Of a DNA stretch of 64,000 bases, positions 1-13,500 are shown piece by piece. Within the stretch, counting starts at the first letter, position 1. Every line of letters starts with the position of its first letter. The notes beneath the pieces are model-generated. The model was not told the origin of the DNA. It ran no database searches and saw only the letters and a list, made by a program, of their open reading frames with translations. Both the position numbers and the translations under genes were made by a program. This DNA is from Sodiomyces alkalinus F11 (Eukaryota > Ascomycota > Sordariomycetes > Glomerellales > Plectosphaerellaceae): contig NW_021167097.1 in the NCBI RefSeq assembly GCF_003711515.1, positions 186,001-250,000 on the forward strand, in the 5' to 3' direction.

Positions 1-1260
1 TGGCATCTGATTCTTTGCCGACAGCGTTTGTTTCTTATATTCGAAAAAAAACAAAGGAAGAGGGAAAAAGTAGTACACGTGTAAAAGCGAGGTCGGTAAT
101 AATTCTGCAAGTATTCATCCTTACCGACATGTACTTTGTACGGTGAACCATCATGTGTCACGTCGGGCCGGTGCCATTTCGACGGGAAAGGCACGGGAAG
201 CATAAGTTTACTTCGTATAAGGTAAGTTTAAGGAACGGAGAGTCCGGCTGAGGTTGTGAGCCCCTGACTTGTATCACCTGCGCTTATTATTTCTTTCCTA
301 CCTGATTTCTTCACAAAAGAGATCCCGAGACTCTAAAGGTACCTAAGGATCGCATGGACCAGACCCGTATCAACATGTAATAATTGTAGAATTGGCCACT
401 TACTCCTATAGACATGCTCCCTCGTAATCGTACTCTTAAAAACGCCCTTGCATTCCATCAGTTCTCTAGCATTACGCATATATTGTGCTGGAGGACCTTT
501 ACGGGCCTTGTATTCGTAATGTGCAAGAGTAAGCTGCAAGAGCAACCTCTTACTAATTATATCCTCCTGCCTGGGGAATGGGGGAATGAGTGACACACTG
601 GTACGAAACAAGTGGGAGGAAGCGACCCCCAGGTACTTCCTTGGTTTAAGGAACTCATACGATTAATTGCGGTACGTATCCGTACACAAGTATCATCTGA
701 CGCAGCCTCCGCGAGCGCTTTGTTCTTCCAAGGTTCCCTTTCTTCCACCACACTCGCACTCGTAGGACACCCGCCCAACTTCCTCCACACACCAAGCCAC
801 GATACGCCGTTCTCCTGTTCCTCCCCCTCCCCTTCCTGGGCTTCTCTTGCGATCCCGAGAGCCAGGCACCCCCTTCACCTGTTCTGATTTCCCTTTCTTT
901 TTTGTGCTTTTTTACTTTTTTATCTTTTGAACCGGAACGCTGAGTATTTATTACTTCCTCTTTCTTCCAGAGTCCAGTCGGCGGCTGCCTCCCGCCACAC
1001 CGACCCAGCAGGCCAAGAGAGAGAGAGAGAGAAAGGCAGAGAGAAAGAGAGAAAGAAATAGACAGAGAGCTTATCGCATACCAAGCCGACACCCGCCGTC
1101 CCCTCCACTCGACTTTTGGACGGAACTCCCACGCCTTTTCTCCATTCCATCGGTCGGTCGGTCGGGTGATTTTTTTCGACTCCCTCCCTACGGCCCTGTT
1201 CTCGACGATCATTTTTCGATCATTTCTTCTCGCCGCCGTCGTTCGTTGTCTTCTCTCGCC
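1..1260. other. Left intergenic region and 5' leader of the F-box gene
   Basis: No credible coding region was found in the first 1.26 kb. The part nearest the gene is pyrimidine-rich, with an interrupted GA/GAAA purine tract at about 1013-1069 and CT-rich stretches up to the start codon, as is common in fungal promoters and leaders. Open frames here lack coding character or ATG starts. Confidence 0.6.
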
Positions 1261-3906
1261 ATGAGGCCTTCCGCTCCCTCAATCCACGTCATGGCCACCG
1301 ACTCCGCTACCAACGGCGGAACCACGCCGCCCGCAATCCCGCCCGAGGATTCCCGGTCATCCTCATCGACAAACTCCCCCATTCAGGCCGACAACGAGGA
1401 ATCCGACTTTTTCCACGGAGGCAACGACTCCCAGTCGTCGCTCGGTGTCCCCAACATTGAAGACATGCAGGTTTCCGATGGCGCTGAAAACAACGACGAG
1501 GATTGCCTTCCTGGTGTCGCCAAGTTGCCCAACGAAATCCTTATCAGCATCTTCGCCAAGCTCAACAGCACCTCTGACCTCTTCCGCTGCATGCTCGTCA
1601 GTAAACGATGGGCTAAGAACGCCGTCGATCTCCTCTGGCACCGTCCCGCTTGCAACAACTGGCAGAACTATTCGTCCATCTGCCGGACTCTCCAGCTCGA
1701 CACGCCCTTCTTCGCCTACCGCGATTTCATCAAACGCCTCAACCTCGCCGCCAGTGGTTTAGCTGATAAAATTAGTGACGGCAGCGTCATCCCTCTCGCC
1801 GTCTGCACCCGCGTCGAGCGCCTAACTCTCACCAACTGCCGTCAACTTACCGACCAGGGCTTGGTCCCCCTGGTCACCGATAGCTCGTTCCTGCTGGCCT
1901 TGGACGTGTCTGGGGACGAGCACATCACCGACGCATCGATCCGTGCTGTGGCGAGATACTGCAAGAAGCTACAGGGCTTGAACATCTCGGGCTGCAGACA
2001 AATTACCAACGAAAGCATGATTCTTTTGGCTCAGAACTGCCGTTACCTAAAGAGGGTGGGTGATGCTGCTTTCATTCCCCTTCTTTCCTACTAACCCCCC
2101 GTCTCTTATCATGTTCCGGTTGGCCGGCCATACCGGAGAAAATAAAATGCACGCATATGGCTGACAGCATAACTCGCACCTCCAGCTCAAATTAAACGAA
2201 TGCGCCCAACTACAGGACGTGGCCGTCCTTGCCTTCGCCGAGCACTGTCCCAACATCCTCGAAATCGACTTGCAGCAGTGCATCCAGATTCAGAACGAAC
2301 CCATTACGGCGCTGATTTGCAGGAGCCAGTCACTTCGCGAACTGCGGCTGGCCGGCTGCGAGCTGATCGACGACGGGGCCTTTCTCTCGCTCCCTCCGAA
2401 CAAGACGTACGATCATCTGCGGATCCTTGATCTCACTTCGTGCGCCCGGGTGACGGACGCAACCGTGCTGAAGGTCATCGACGTCGCCCCCCGTCTCCGT
2501 AATCTCGTGCTGGCGAAATGCCGCAACATCACCGACGCGGCCGTCTATGCCATCTCCAAGTTGGGCAAGAACCTGCACTATCTGCATCTGGGTCACTGCA
2601 GCCAGATTACGGACGAGGCCGTCAAACGGCTCGTCCAGCATTGCAACCGCATCCGCTACATCGACCTCGGCTGCTGCACCCTGCTGACGGACGACTCGGT
2701 GGTGCGGCTGGCCCAGCTGCCCAAGCTGAAGCGGATCGGACTGGTCAAGTGCAGCAACATCACGGACGAATCCGTCCTTGCGTTGGCCCGCGCGAACCAC
2801 CGCCCCCGGGCGCGCCGCGATGCTTTCGGGACCATCATCGGCGAAGAGTATCACAGCTCTCTCGAGCGTGTCCATCTGAGCTACTGCACAAACTTGACTT
2901 TGAAGGTAGTCTCTCTCTCTCTCTCTCTCCACCCCGGCCCCGGCCCCGGCATCCCCCAGACCATTCCGACTAACGCGTTGCCGCAGAGTATCATCAAGCT
3001 GTTGAAGTATTGCCCGAGACTCACGCATCTGAGCTTGACAGGCGTCGCTGCCTTTCTTCGCGAGGAGTTTGCCGAGTTCTGTCGCCCGCCACCTCCAGGT
3101 TCGTCTTGAGCTCTTCCTGTTCCGCCTTGACTTTTTCTTCCGCAATTTTCTTTTTTCCTTGCGGCTAACTGTCCACTCTAGAATTTACCGAACACCAGCG
3201 GGGCGTCTTCTGCGTCTTCTCGGGCACGGGGGTGAGCAAACTCCGCGAGTATCTCCATACAGCCCCCGAGTACGAGGCGCTACGCGACTGGTCCCATACG
3301 CCACGCTTTGTCCGTACGACACACGATATCGGCCGACTTCAATCACCCAACCTCCAACCTAGAGCAGCTGTGCTGGGCATCGTGAATGGTGGCGTTGGTT
3401 TTACGGAAACAGATGAGCCAGAGCCCGAAGTGACCGAGGAGGAGGAGCCTTTCGAAGGTCTTGACGGGAGTGAGATGGTCCTCGATGGGCAACAGCCTGC
3501 GATACCAGCCCACCACTTGGTCAACGGCACCGCTTCTGCCGGAGTACCACCAGCACCGCCTATCCACCATGGACCGGCCGGAGGTCTCGCGGCCCCGAAT
3601 AACGCCAGCGCTCTGCCCAGCAACGGAAACCCGCCAACGGTACACTTCCAGCATCTCACGCACCCCCAGACGCAGTCCGCAAGCCAGGCTCGACAGCCGC
3701 CCGTGATTATCTCGGGATTTTATCATGAGGCAGATACAAGCCGGGAGTCAAACTCGCCAGCTACTGCGGTGTCACCCCAAGGCGTGAACATTGGACCTGG
3801 CGGCCCATCAGGCAGCGGGCAAAGTCCTCTGGGTGCCAGCACAGCATCCATGCAGGGACAAAATCCACCGAATGGCGCGGCTGAACCATCCGGCACATCG
3901 CCCTGA
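1261..3906 (+). CDS. GRR1: GRR1/GrrA-type F-box and leucine-rich-repeat protein
   Basis: Substrate-recognition subunit of an SCF ubiquitin ligase; family members control nutrient sensing, cyclin turnover and, in Aspergillus, sexual sporulation. Exons are 1261-2055, 2186-2905, 2987-3098 and 3182-3906, giving 783 residues. The junctions are GT-AG and join in frame (for example ...CRYLKR | LKLNECAQL, and ...PPP | EFTEHQRGVFCVF). An acidic Ser/Thr-rich N-terminus is followed by an F-box around residues 85-135 (LPNEIL...LVSKRW). About a dozen AMN1/GRR1-type LRRs follow (repeats of the form LxLxxCxxITD) to about residue 530. Next comes the GRR1-specific block FCVFSGTGVSKLREYL, and a low-complexity Pro/Ser/Gly tail. 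The start is the first ATG of the open frame; a second in-frame ATG lies at 1291. Intron 2 has a CT microsatellite. A long antisense open frame is a shadow. Confidence 0.93.
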
Positions 3907-5201
3907 GCTGTGACAGTCCTGTTCTCCTATTAGCATTCGATGCTATGAACGTCTTTGGAGGGTCATATGGTACGGCAAGCGCAATGTATGTTTATTTTAA
4001 AGGGGGAAGGGGTTTGGTTTTCCAGGAGTTAACAGCAGCCGCGACAAGGACAGCTACTCCTCGCGGGGTCGGTCGGCTTCACACAAGACACAACAGATAC
4101 CCGATGGCGATTGTACGGCAAGGTTATATACATGGTATTCGTGGGAACGATGAACGAACATGACGACTTGGGAGAACGTATTTTTGTTTTCTTTTGTTTT
4201 GTTTTCTTTCTTTTTTCTTTTTTTCTTGCGTTCCTTTCCTTTTCAGTCGGGTTGTCTTTTTCAGTTACATTTCCCCTTCAAGAGCCAAGAGCAAAGCATA
4301 CTGCGAATGGATTATAGGCTCGAGTCTTCTTTGAGCAACTGTGAACTTGATTAACCAGCTTTGATACGCGCACCCAGGTGCTGACTCTGTCCTGACAACC
4401 AGGACGTGCGCTGCCTATCCCTAGATAGCGACATGTCGGTTCGCTTTTGCCCTCTGTTAGGTTGACTCCGGATTCCTCAGACCACGTTCTGACTTGCCGT
4501 CCCAACACATGCGCTGGACGATGAAAGCACTGCACCGACGAGGCACTTGGCAACAGGTCCGTTGGCGAGCGAGAGAGTCTAGCACAGGGCATTGCCACGC
4601 AATGTTATGTCTACTCCGCACACCTGATGCAACTGTCTTGCGAAGGGTAGTTGAGTAATGAATAACATTGGGGGAAGGAAGTTGATGGATGAACGTCAGG
4701 GTAGTGTGGACTATGGAATGATACCGGTTTTCTCTTAATATAACACACACTTCGCTAGTCTAGAAAAGAAACGCGTGGTTTTGTTGTACTAGTAAGTGTG
4801 TTCTTAGAGTATCGGGCCTGCGTCGCGGTATCCCGTATTCCCCCTGTTGTTGTCGTTAACTTATAAAAAAGGCCTAGTAATATTAGGATCTCGCTATATA
4901 TCCTAGGAGGCCTACTATAGGGCAGAGACGGACGCTAATTTCCTAACTCTACCTTATACTAGAAGGGTTATGTTATATTTACGCGGGATACTAATAAGCG
5001 AGGGGGAGACGGGATACGGCGACCTGTTAAAGGTGCCTTTATAGACTTAGCTCCATTTCTATTGAAAGTTCCCTTCTTCCGACTCCACCTCTAGTCTCGA
5101 CTGTCCGTCACGAAGCTCACGACATTGAACTCTCATGTTAGTAGTATCTGCTCTATTCGTACGTCTTTCATGCCCTTGCCTCGCACATTCTCCTTGGCTA
5201 C
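3907..5201. other. Intergenic region with degenerate TA-rich stretch
   Basis: This 1.3-kb gap lies between the convergent F-box and RAI1 genes. 4180-4260 is T-rich, probably 3'-UTR or terminator sequence. About 4855-5045 is rich in TA steps and short CCTAG/TATAT motifs, unlike the flanking DNA, and resembles a decayed RIP-type repeat relic. No coding region could be supported. Confidence 0.5.
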
Positions 5202-6695
5202 CTAGATACGATTACATTGACCGCAGTACCCGCATTCATCCGAGCAGTAGGTGAAATCGCCGTCGTTCGCAAGGTCCACCCACTCGCTGATCGAGTCTGT
5301 CGAGTCCGTCTCATCACTCTCAGAATCACGATGTGCCGCCGTCTCACACAACCAACTCTCCCACCGTAGCGCCACCTTACCCGGCAACGCTGATCGCACG
5401 TCGGGCAACTGCTCCAGGATCTTCAGTCGGGGCTGGTCCTCTTCGCCAAGAATCTCCATCTTGCCGTCTTCCCGATCCCGTGCCACGTCGACGATGCGGT
5501 GCAGCAGTCTCGCGAACCGCAACAGCGCATCCGCATTTGCCGACTCCCAGGCCCTGACCTCCTCGCGGACGTCCTTGATTTGGATGTCGTTGAAGAAACC
5601 GAACTGATGCCTGGCGAGGATGAAGTTGGGGATCTGCGCCAGCCAGAGCCGGGGGAGCTCCTCCGCCACGACCTGCTCTGGGTCTCTCTTGATGGAACGA
5701 GTCTTGAGGTCGAACATGGCCTCCTGAGGGACGACGCGGCCGCGGAAACTGACTTGCAGCGAGTTCGAGTTCGCATCAGTTTGGGGGGTCACGGAAGCGA
5801 CGTGAGCCGTGGCAAGCTTGTCGCTGATGGTTTCCAGCGATGCTGTACTTCTTTCTTCTCCCTTTGCGCCGTCCTGGTCCTGCTTCTTCTTTAAGATGCT
5901 CTCGGATTTCTCGGGGAGGTACCCGTCCCCTTCGAAACGCACCAGGCAGCCGAGACCAGCGAATTCGTATCGCAGGATTCGCTGGTGGGAAGCCGAACCA
6001 CGGACGTCACCGTCCCATTCTGTGTAGGCCTCCGGGAAACTGTGTCCATATCCATGGACGTCGGGGATGATCTCCTTGGGTGAGTTCTCGCGGCGGATGA
6101 GGTGGACTGTCGAGCCGACAACCTCCACGAGCATGCGGAACTGACGTCCTTCACCTCTGACGAAACGCAGCAGGTTTCCCAGCGTGCTTCCGCAGGCTAC
6201 CAAGTCGATGGGCCCGACTTTTTCTCCCTCGATGCAGTTCATCCGCATTACAGCCTCGACTGTCGGCTCCCAGGGATGGTCGGGGTGCCGCGAGGCGTTC
6301 TTATCTCGGTAATACGTGCCGGCGTCTTGCTTCAACTTGACGACTTGACGCGGGGGCGCCCATCTTGCGGGGGCACCTGTTTTCCGAAGCCCTTGTCAGC
6401 GAAACTGTCTTCTCAACCTTTTCCACCTGGAGCTGTGGTTTCACCATAGACACATCATACCTGGCACGATGATCCATGGATTCGATCTGTCCAGCCAGCT
6501 GTACGTTGCGACTAATTTGCAGTTGGTGATGCGGGCGTCGTCTGTTTTCCACCTTGCGTCGGCAGAGAGGACCTCGGTGACTGCAATGGAGTTGCATTCC
6601 GGACCAAGTGGAGGGGGCAGAGACAGAGTTGATTCGTCCTTGACGCGTCTGTGCCTTTCCCATTTGTTCGTTTGACCGGACCAACGAGAGGCCAT
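5202..6695 (-). CDS. RAI1: RAI1/DXO-family decapping nuclease
   Basis: RAI1 partners the 5'-3' exonuclease RAT1 in the nucleus and removes incomplete or aberrant 5' caps. Exon 1 runs 6695-6461 and exon 2 6376-5202, separated by an 84-nt GT-AG intron. The junction restores IIVPG | APARWAPPRQVVKLKQDAG, and the protein is 469 residues. Seen family motifs are IDLVACGSTLGNLLRFV, RFRMLVE, RFEGDGYL (the ExD metal motif) and FDLKTRS at the usual E-phi-K position, where Asp stands for Glu. The C-terminus ends in a cysteine cluster (YCSDECGYCGQC). The ATG at 6695 is the first in frame after an upstream stop-poor leader. It is transcribed divergently from the large helicase gene. The residues before the first motif are a fungal extension of unclear role. 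Confidence 0.93.
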
Positions 6696-7511
6696 TTCTT
6701 TCTTTCCTTCTTTTCTTCCTAAAGAGAGAAAAGAATTATTCGGTAAGTTATCAGGCAATGGTCTGGGAGTGGGAGAGGAAGAATTTGACGACGATTGATC
6801 AGACACTTGATGGGAAGCACCCCTTTTATGTCTATGTGGTGAAAGCAATCCAGAAACAAACCCAAGTCGTCTAGGATATTCCACCATGAAGTGTAAATTT
6901 TCCAGACGGCTAGGCTAACACATACATTTAGGCATACCGAGCCGTTTGGAAGTACGATGCCTTGCGGCCGCCTTTGACGACCCCCCCCCTTTCTATGCAC
7001 AGCCTGCAGAGTCAACATGCGGGAGGCTCACCACTTTGTGCGACCAACCGACCAACCCAACAAACGGCCACAAGGCGAAGCCCTCTCTGGGCTCTACCTC
7101 TACCGTCTACGCGTCGGCCAGTTATCAGGCCAACGACTTGCCATCATTTTTGGTTTATGCCTTTATGTATCGGGAGGCCTTCCATTCTTTTCTGTTCACG
7201 TGCCTGGAAAGCCGACCTAGGGAGCCATTATATAAATCTCTTCGGTTCCTCCTTGGCTCTTGCCTTCTTCAAGCTGCCCTGGTGCTATCCTTCAAGAGTT
7301 TCCACTTCTGGAGCATCTTGAAATTAGCACTACTTACGTTCTCAAGGATATTCTCTGAAAATTCCATTCCCGACTGCCTCACTTGGTTCTCTACAGACTA
7401 CTTCAGAGTTCAGACTTTCCCCGACAAACCAACCCACAGCCTCTCACTTTTGAATCATCCTATTAACTCTGCAACATTGTCAGATTATACCCATACAACC
7501 AACAACCCGAC
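6696..7511. promoter_or_regulatory. Divergent promoter between RAI1 and the helicase gene
   Basis: This 816-bp region is shared by two divergent starts (ATG at 6695 on minus, 7512 on plus). A TATA-like box TATATAAA lies at 7229-7236, about 275 nt before the plus-strand ATG, followed by a CT-rich leader. A poly-C run lies at about 6982-6990. Open frames across it do not resemble proteins. Confidence 0.5.
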
Positions 7512-10500
7512 ATGACCATCAAAGTCACTCCGCAAGACGCCGCCCGCGCCGACCGCCTGGCTCGTATCTTCCGGGAGTTCCTCAAGGAACGCTCTGTCAA
7601 GACAGCCAAGGATGCCCAGTTATTCTTGGAAGCCGTTAGAACTGAGGCTTCTTCGACCTCGTGTCTCGAGAGTATTGTTGCCAGTGACTCGGCTTTGCAG
7701 GCCGTCAAGTTGAGCGTCCGGATCGATGCCTCCGCCCAGTACATCATCACTCATGTGATCCCATTCCTCGCATACTTCGCCACCCAAGAAGTCAAGGCTA
7801 TTCAGGGCGGCCAGCTGATGCGCCAACTTCTGATGGTGATCATCCAGCCACCGACTCTTTGGAACGCCATGGTGGAGCTCTATACCAACCGCACTCTCAA
7901 AGATGACAACGAGGAAACCTTCGCCTGGATGTGCCTCGAGGTCGCCCGGTTTTCCGGCCCAGAGCTGAATGATCTTGTGACCGGGCTCACTACTGCCTTG
8001 GCCCGGCGTCCCTTCTTGGAGAGCACCAATGCCAAGGTTCGCGAGCTTGGTTACAGCATTGGCAAAGTCCTCAATCTCAGACACTCGCTGGACCCTGCGA
8101 CCGACTCGGCGGAGGACACACCGGGTGGGCGGCACGATAATGATTTTGCCGACTTTCGACGGATTGCCATTTTCCCTACCCGGGACGAGTTCTCGTCGTC
8201 CTCTCCGCCCTTTCTCCGGCGAGCGGCCGAGGTGGCGCAAGAGGACCCCTCCAGCAGATGTCGTGTCCACCTGGACAACCAGTTCCGTTTGCTCCGCGAG
8301 GATATGAACGGAGAACTTCGCGAGGACTTGCTGCCGGCGACTGGCCAGAAGAAGAAGCCCAGAGCAATTCACGCCCTCGGTGGTCTCGTACCTCGTGGAA
8401 TATATTCTGGAGACGACAAGCGAGGTCGGCCGTCCGCTCTTCTTGTGTCTTGCACATCCGGCCTCGGTTTCCTGCGTACGCAGCCCGAGAAAGAGCGCAG
8501 AAAGTTTCTGGACACGAACAGGGCGGTACTGCGCCACCAGTCCTTTGGTGCTCTCTGTCGAGACAAGGAGATCGTCGGATTTGCTTTCATTGTTCGTGAT
8601 ATCGACCTCCTCGTCCAGGACCCTCCCGTCGTGGGACTGCAGTTCACGACCAGTTCACAGTTCACGAGGGCCGCTATGGCACTCTGCACACATGGCGACG
8701 TGCGGTTCGTGCTGGTTGATACACCCGTCTTTGCTTACCGGCCCATTCTTGAGCGACTTCAGAGTATTTCAGAGCTTCCTCTGGAAAGGGAGCTTTTGCG
8801 TCTCCCTGCCAACAACACGATCAACCAGCTCCAGGCCTTCCAGCCAAGGCCTGCCATATCGAAACTCATCTCCTTGTGGAACCAACTCGAGCCGCTTGAC
8901 GGAGAAACGTACAATTGTCGGATCGGGAAGCGCGACTACAGATTTGACGATTCTCAGTTCAAGTCTATTCTGTCTATTCTCGGCACTGGACTCTCTGTCA
9001 TTCAGGGTCCTCCCGGTAAGGATATCCTGACGACATGGACACAGTTGATTCTATCTTGCAGAAAGTACACAATGGCTGACCGTGCTCCTTCATCCAAATG
9101 CAGGAACTGGAAAATCTTTCATCGGTTCCATCGCCGCGAAAATACTCCTCGGGGATCCTTCGACGCGGCTTCTCGTTCTCAGTTATACGAACCATGCGAC
9201 TGACCAGTTCATCGAAGACCTCCTGGATAAAGGGGTGTCCCCGAGCGACGTGACGCGGCTGGGTTCCAAGTTATCGGAAGTGATCGCTCCATTCTCCTTT
9301 GACCGCCAGTTTCGACAGTCCCCGCACAACTCCAACCAACTGGGTAGACAGTCTCGCAGTCGTCTGTTTTCTCGCAAAGATGACATGCGCGACCTCCGTG
9401 ACCAGATCAACAAGGCCTTTGACAGACTTGTCCGGCACAACGTCACAGCAACCGATATGCTCGAATTCCTGGAATTTTCAGACGAGTGGCAGATTTTTTA
9501 CAGCGCGTTCCAGGTCCCTGAAGCGGAAAGCGGGTTTACCATGGCTGGCCAGGGAGGTAAACAGCTGAACTCTGCTCACCTCTACGACCAGTGGAAGAAA
9601 GGACAGACGCCTGCTAAGCTCGTGAAACTCATGCCGACGGCTTGCCAGAGTGCGTGGAGTATCCCACGTAAGGTAAGACTCGAACACGTCCACTCCTGGA
9701 CCCAAGCCCTTCGAAAAGAGCAGGCTGAGTTCTTCAGCCGCCTGCTGGACCAGCTCAACGAGGCGCAGAAGGAAGTCGACACCCTTCTCGACGAGGGAAG
9801 GCGCTCGTTTATCGAGTCAAAGCGCGTTATAGCATGCACGACCACAGGTGCTGCCATGTACTCTTCCCTCCTCGAAGCTGCGAAACCCAACGTCGTGCTG
9901 GTGGAGGAAGCAGGCGAGATCCTCGAGGCCCATGTCCTCTCCGCGCTACAGGCGAACACCAAGCAGCTCGTCCTCATAGGCGATCACAAACAGCTGCGCC
10001 CGAAAATCAACAATTACTCCCTCAGTGTCGAGTATGGCGAGGGCTACGACCTCAACATGTCGCTGTTCGAGCGGCTCATCCTCCAGGGCCACCCCCATAC
10101 CACCCTGCGGATGCAACACCGCATGGCCCCTGAGATCTCCCAGCTCGTTCGAGAGATGACCTATCCCGACCTCGTAGACGGCGACAGGACTTTCGACCGG
10201 CCGTCCATCCGCGGCCTTCAGACCAGGGTGGCGTTTGTGAACCACGACAAGCCTGAAGTCGATGCCGCCGCCCTACGTGATCGGCGCGATGCGAGCGTCA
10301 AGGCCAGCAAGCAGAATGACTTTGAAGCACGCCTTGTGCTCAAGCTGGTCAGGTACCTGGGTCAGCAGGGGTACAAGACCGATGATATCGTCGTTCTCAC
10401 CCCTTACCTTGGGCAGCTGCGCATGCTCAAGGATATTTTGAGCCAGGAGAATGACCCGGTGTTGAACGACCTGGACTCGGCCGAGCTTATTCGAGCGGGT

Positions 10501-13500
10501 TTGAGCACGGCTGCAGCTGGGAAAGCCAGTAACGGGAAGATCAAGCTCTCTACGATTGGTATGTCCCGTCTCCCATTTGGAATCCATTTTCCGCCCGTCC
10601 GTTGTTTACTGACATGAGTTTGGCAGACAACTACCAGGGAGAAGAGAGTGATATCGTTATTGCCTCGTTGACACGGAGCAACAACACCGGGGATATCGGA
10701 TTCATGAAAGCCCCCGAACGACTCAACGTTCTCGTCTCGCGCGCAAGAAATTGTCTCATCATGATCGGGAACATGGAAACATTCATGGCGTCCAACCACG
10801 GAAAGCAAGTATGGGTTCCCTTCTTCAATCTTCTCCGCGAGAAAGGCTTCCTACACGACGGGATCCCGGTTTACTGCGAGAGACATCCCGAGAGAAAGGC
10901 CATCTTGTCGACCCCGGAAGACTTTGAATTTCATTGTCCCGACGGCGGCTGTGCAGAACCATGCGGCGCAGCGCTCAACTGCGACATACACGTCTGCACG
11001 CGCCGGTGCCATCGGATTTCGGATCACAGCAACATCCCCTGCGACCAGTTGGTGGAAAAGACGTGCGAAAAGAAGCACCAGTCCAAGATCCCCTGTAAGA
11101 ACAGGAACAGCGGATGCAAGCAGTGCCACAAGGAAGCCGAGGACATGAAGAGACGGCTCGAGAGGGACCTCGAACTTGAGAAAAAGAGCCTTGTTCGCCG
11201 AACGGAGTACCAAAGGGAGCTTCAGATGATGGACGACGAGATTGCGCACGAGCGCCGACTGATAAAGGATCAGCAAGAGTCCGAAGAGCAACGGCGGATC
11301 TTACAGCAGCACCATGCCGACCTTGCGGAACTAAAGAAAGCTCGAGAGGCTCGGGAAACCATGTTGAAGAAGCAAAAGGCTGCCGAGCTTCGCGATCTCG
11401 CGAACAAGCAAACCACAGGCATGCGAAGATCGTCCCCAGGCTCAGACAAGGAATCCGAGACGCCCTCCGGCCCGAACATCATTCCGGGAAGTGCCCAAGA
11501 CGAATGGGAGCAGATGAAGAGGCTCCAGGGCGAGAAAAGCGATGCTTTGGACACGTTGATGGGCATGATAGGCCTGGAAGAGTTGAAACAAGAGTTCTTG
11601 TCGATAAAGAACAGGGTAGACACGGCTCTGAGGCAAGGCGTCTCACTCAAGTCGGAGAGATTGGGATGCAGCCTCCTTGGGAACCCTGGAACCGGTACGT
11701 CTAGGTCGCGGGAAGTCTTGATGATCCCACATGCATCGTTTGATTACTGAACAGGCTGACAAAAACACTCCCCTTCAGGCAAGACGACGGTCGCGAGACT
11801 CTACGCCAAGTTCCTCACCTCCATGGGTCTCCTGCCGGGCAGCTTCTTCAAGGAAACGACAGGATCGAAGCTTGCGAATATGGGAGTATCAGGTTGTCAG
11901 GCGATGCTCGACGAAGTCCTAGACCAGGGAGGCGGCGTGATCTTTATTGACGAGGCCTACCAGCTGTCCTCTGGAAACAACCCCGGAGGCCGAGGGGTTC
12001 TCGACTTCCTCCTTGCCGAGGTAGAGAACCTCACAGGCAAAGTCGTCTTTGTTCTGGCGGGCTACGCGAAGCAAATGGAGTCGTTTTTTGCTCACAACCC
12101 GGGACTCCCCAGTCGGTTTCCCAACGAAATGAAATTTACCGACTATACCGATGACGAGCTAGTACAGATCCTCGAGCGTCAGGTCAAAAAGAGGTTCGGC
12201 GGTCGTATGAAGGCCGAAGACGGGCTCCGAGGTCGCTATTGTCGGGTTGCCTGCCGGAGACTGGGACGTGGCCGCGGGAAGGACGGTTTTGGAAATGCCA
12301 GGGCCGTCGAGAACCTGTTCTCCAGAATCTGTGCTCGGCAGGCCGGCCGTCTGAGGCGGCAAAGGACTGAGGGGAAGCAGCCAGACGATCTCCTGCTCAC
12401 TAAGGAGGACCTGATCGGACCAGAACCATCGAATGCGCTGCTCAAGTCGGAAGCCTGGACCAAGTTACAGGAACTCATTGGCCTCGATTCAGTCAAGGAG
12501 GGCGTGAAGGTCCTGGTGGACACCATGCAGGCCAACTACCACCGGGAGCTCAAGGAACAACCCATTGTCGAATACGCCCTGAACCGAGTCTTCCTGGGCA
12601 ACCCGGGGACTGGCAAAACGACGGTGGCCAAGCTCTACGGCCAGGTTCTGGTCGATCTTGGCATGCTGTCCAACGGCGAGGTGGTCATCAAAAACCCAGC
12701 CGACTTTGTTGGGGCCGCTTTGGGGCAGTCCGAGCAACAGACGAAGGGCATCCTCGCGGCCACTGCAGGCAAGGTACTGGTCATCGATGAGGCTTACGGC
12801 TTATACGGCGGCGGCGGCACGTCTGATCCGTACAAGACGGCCGTTGTCGACACTATTGTCGCCGAGGTCCAGAGCACTCCCGGAGATGACCGTTGCGTCC
12901 TCCTCCTCGGATACAAAGCACAAATGGAGGAGATGTTCCAAAACGTGAACCCGGGTCTCAGCAGACGGTTCCCATTAGCGTCCGCCTTTGCCTTTGAGGA
13001 TTTCGACGACGCAGAGCTGCGAAAGATCCTGGACCTGAAGCTGAAGCAGCAAGGGTTCACAGCCACTGGCCAAGCCAAGAAGGTCGTGTTGGAGATGCTG
13101 GACAGGGCGCGGAATCGTCCTCACTTTGGAAACGCGGGTGAGGTTGACATCTTGCTCAATGAGGCCAAGAGCCGTCACCAAAAGCGCCTTTCGACACACC
13201 AGACGACCCGTCACAACACCCTGGATGCCGTCGACTTTGACGAGAATTTCGATCGTGTTGAGCGGTCTGATACGAACGTCTCCAAGCTCTTCGAGGGTAC
13301 TGTGGGCTGCGAGAAGATTATTGCCACTCTCCAGGGTTACCAGCAAGTCGTACGAACGGTGAGAGAGCTGGAGATGGACCCCAAGGAAACCATTCCCTTT
13401 AACTTCCTATTCAGAGGGCCCCCTGGGACGGGAAAGACCAGCACGGCGCGGAGGATGGGCAAGGTCTTTTACGACATGGGGTTCCTTGCCAGTGCCGAGG

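Noticed and set aside
2330..3145. 271-codon minus-strand open frame opposite the F-box gene
   Set aside because: Antisense to the LRR repeats; its repetitive Asp/Val-rich pattern mirrors the LRR codons.
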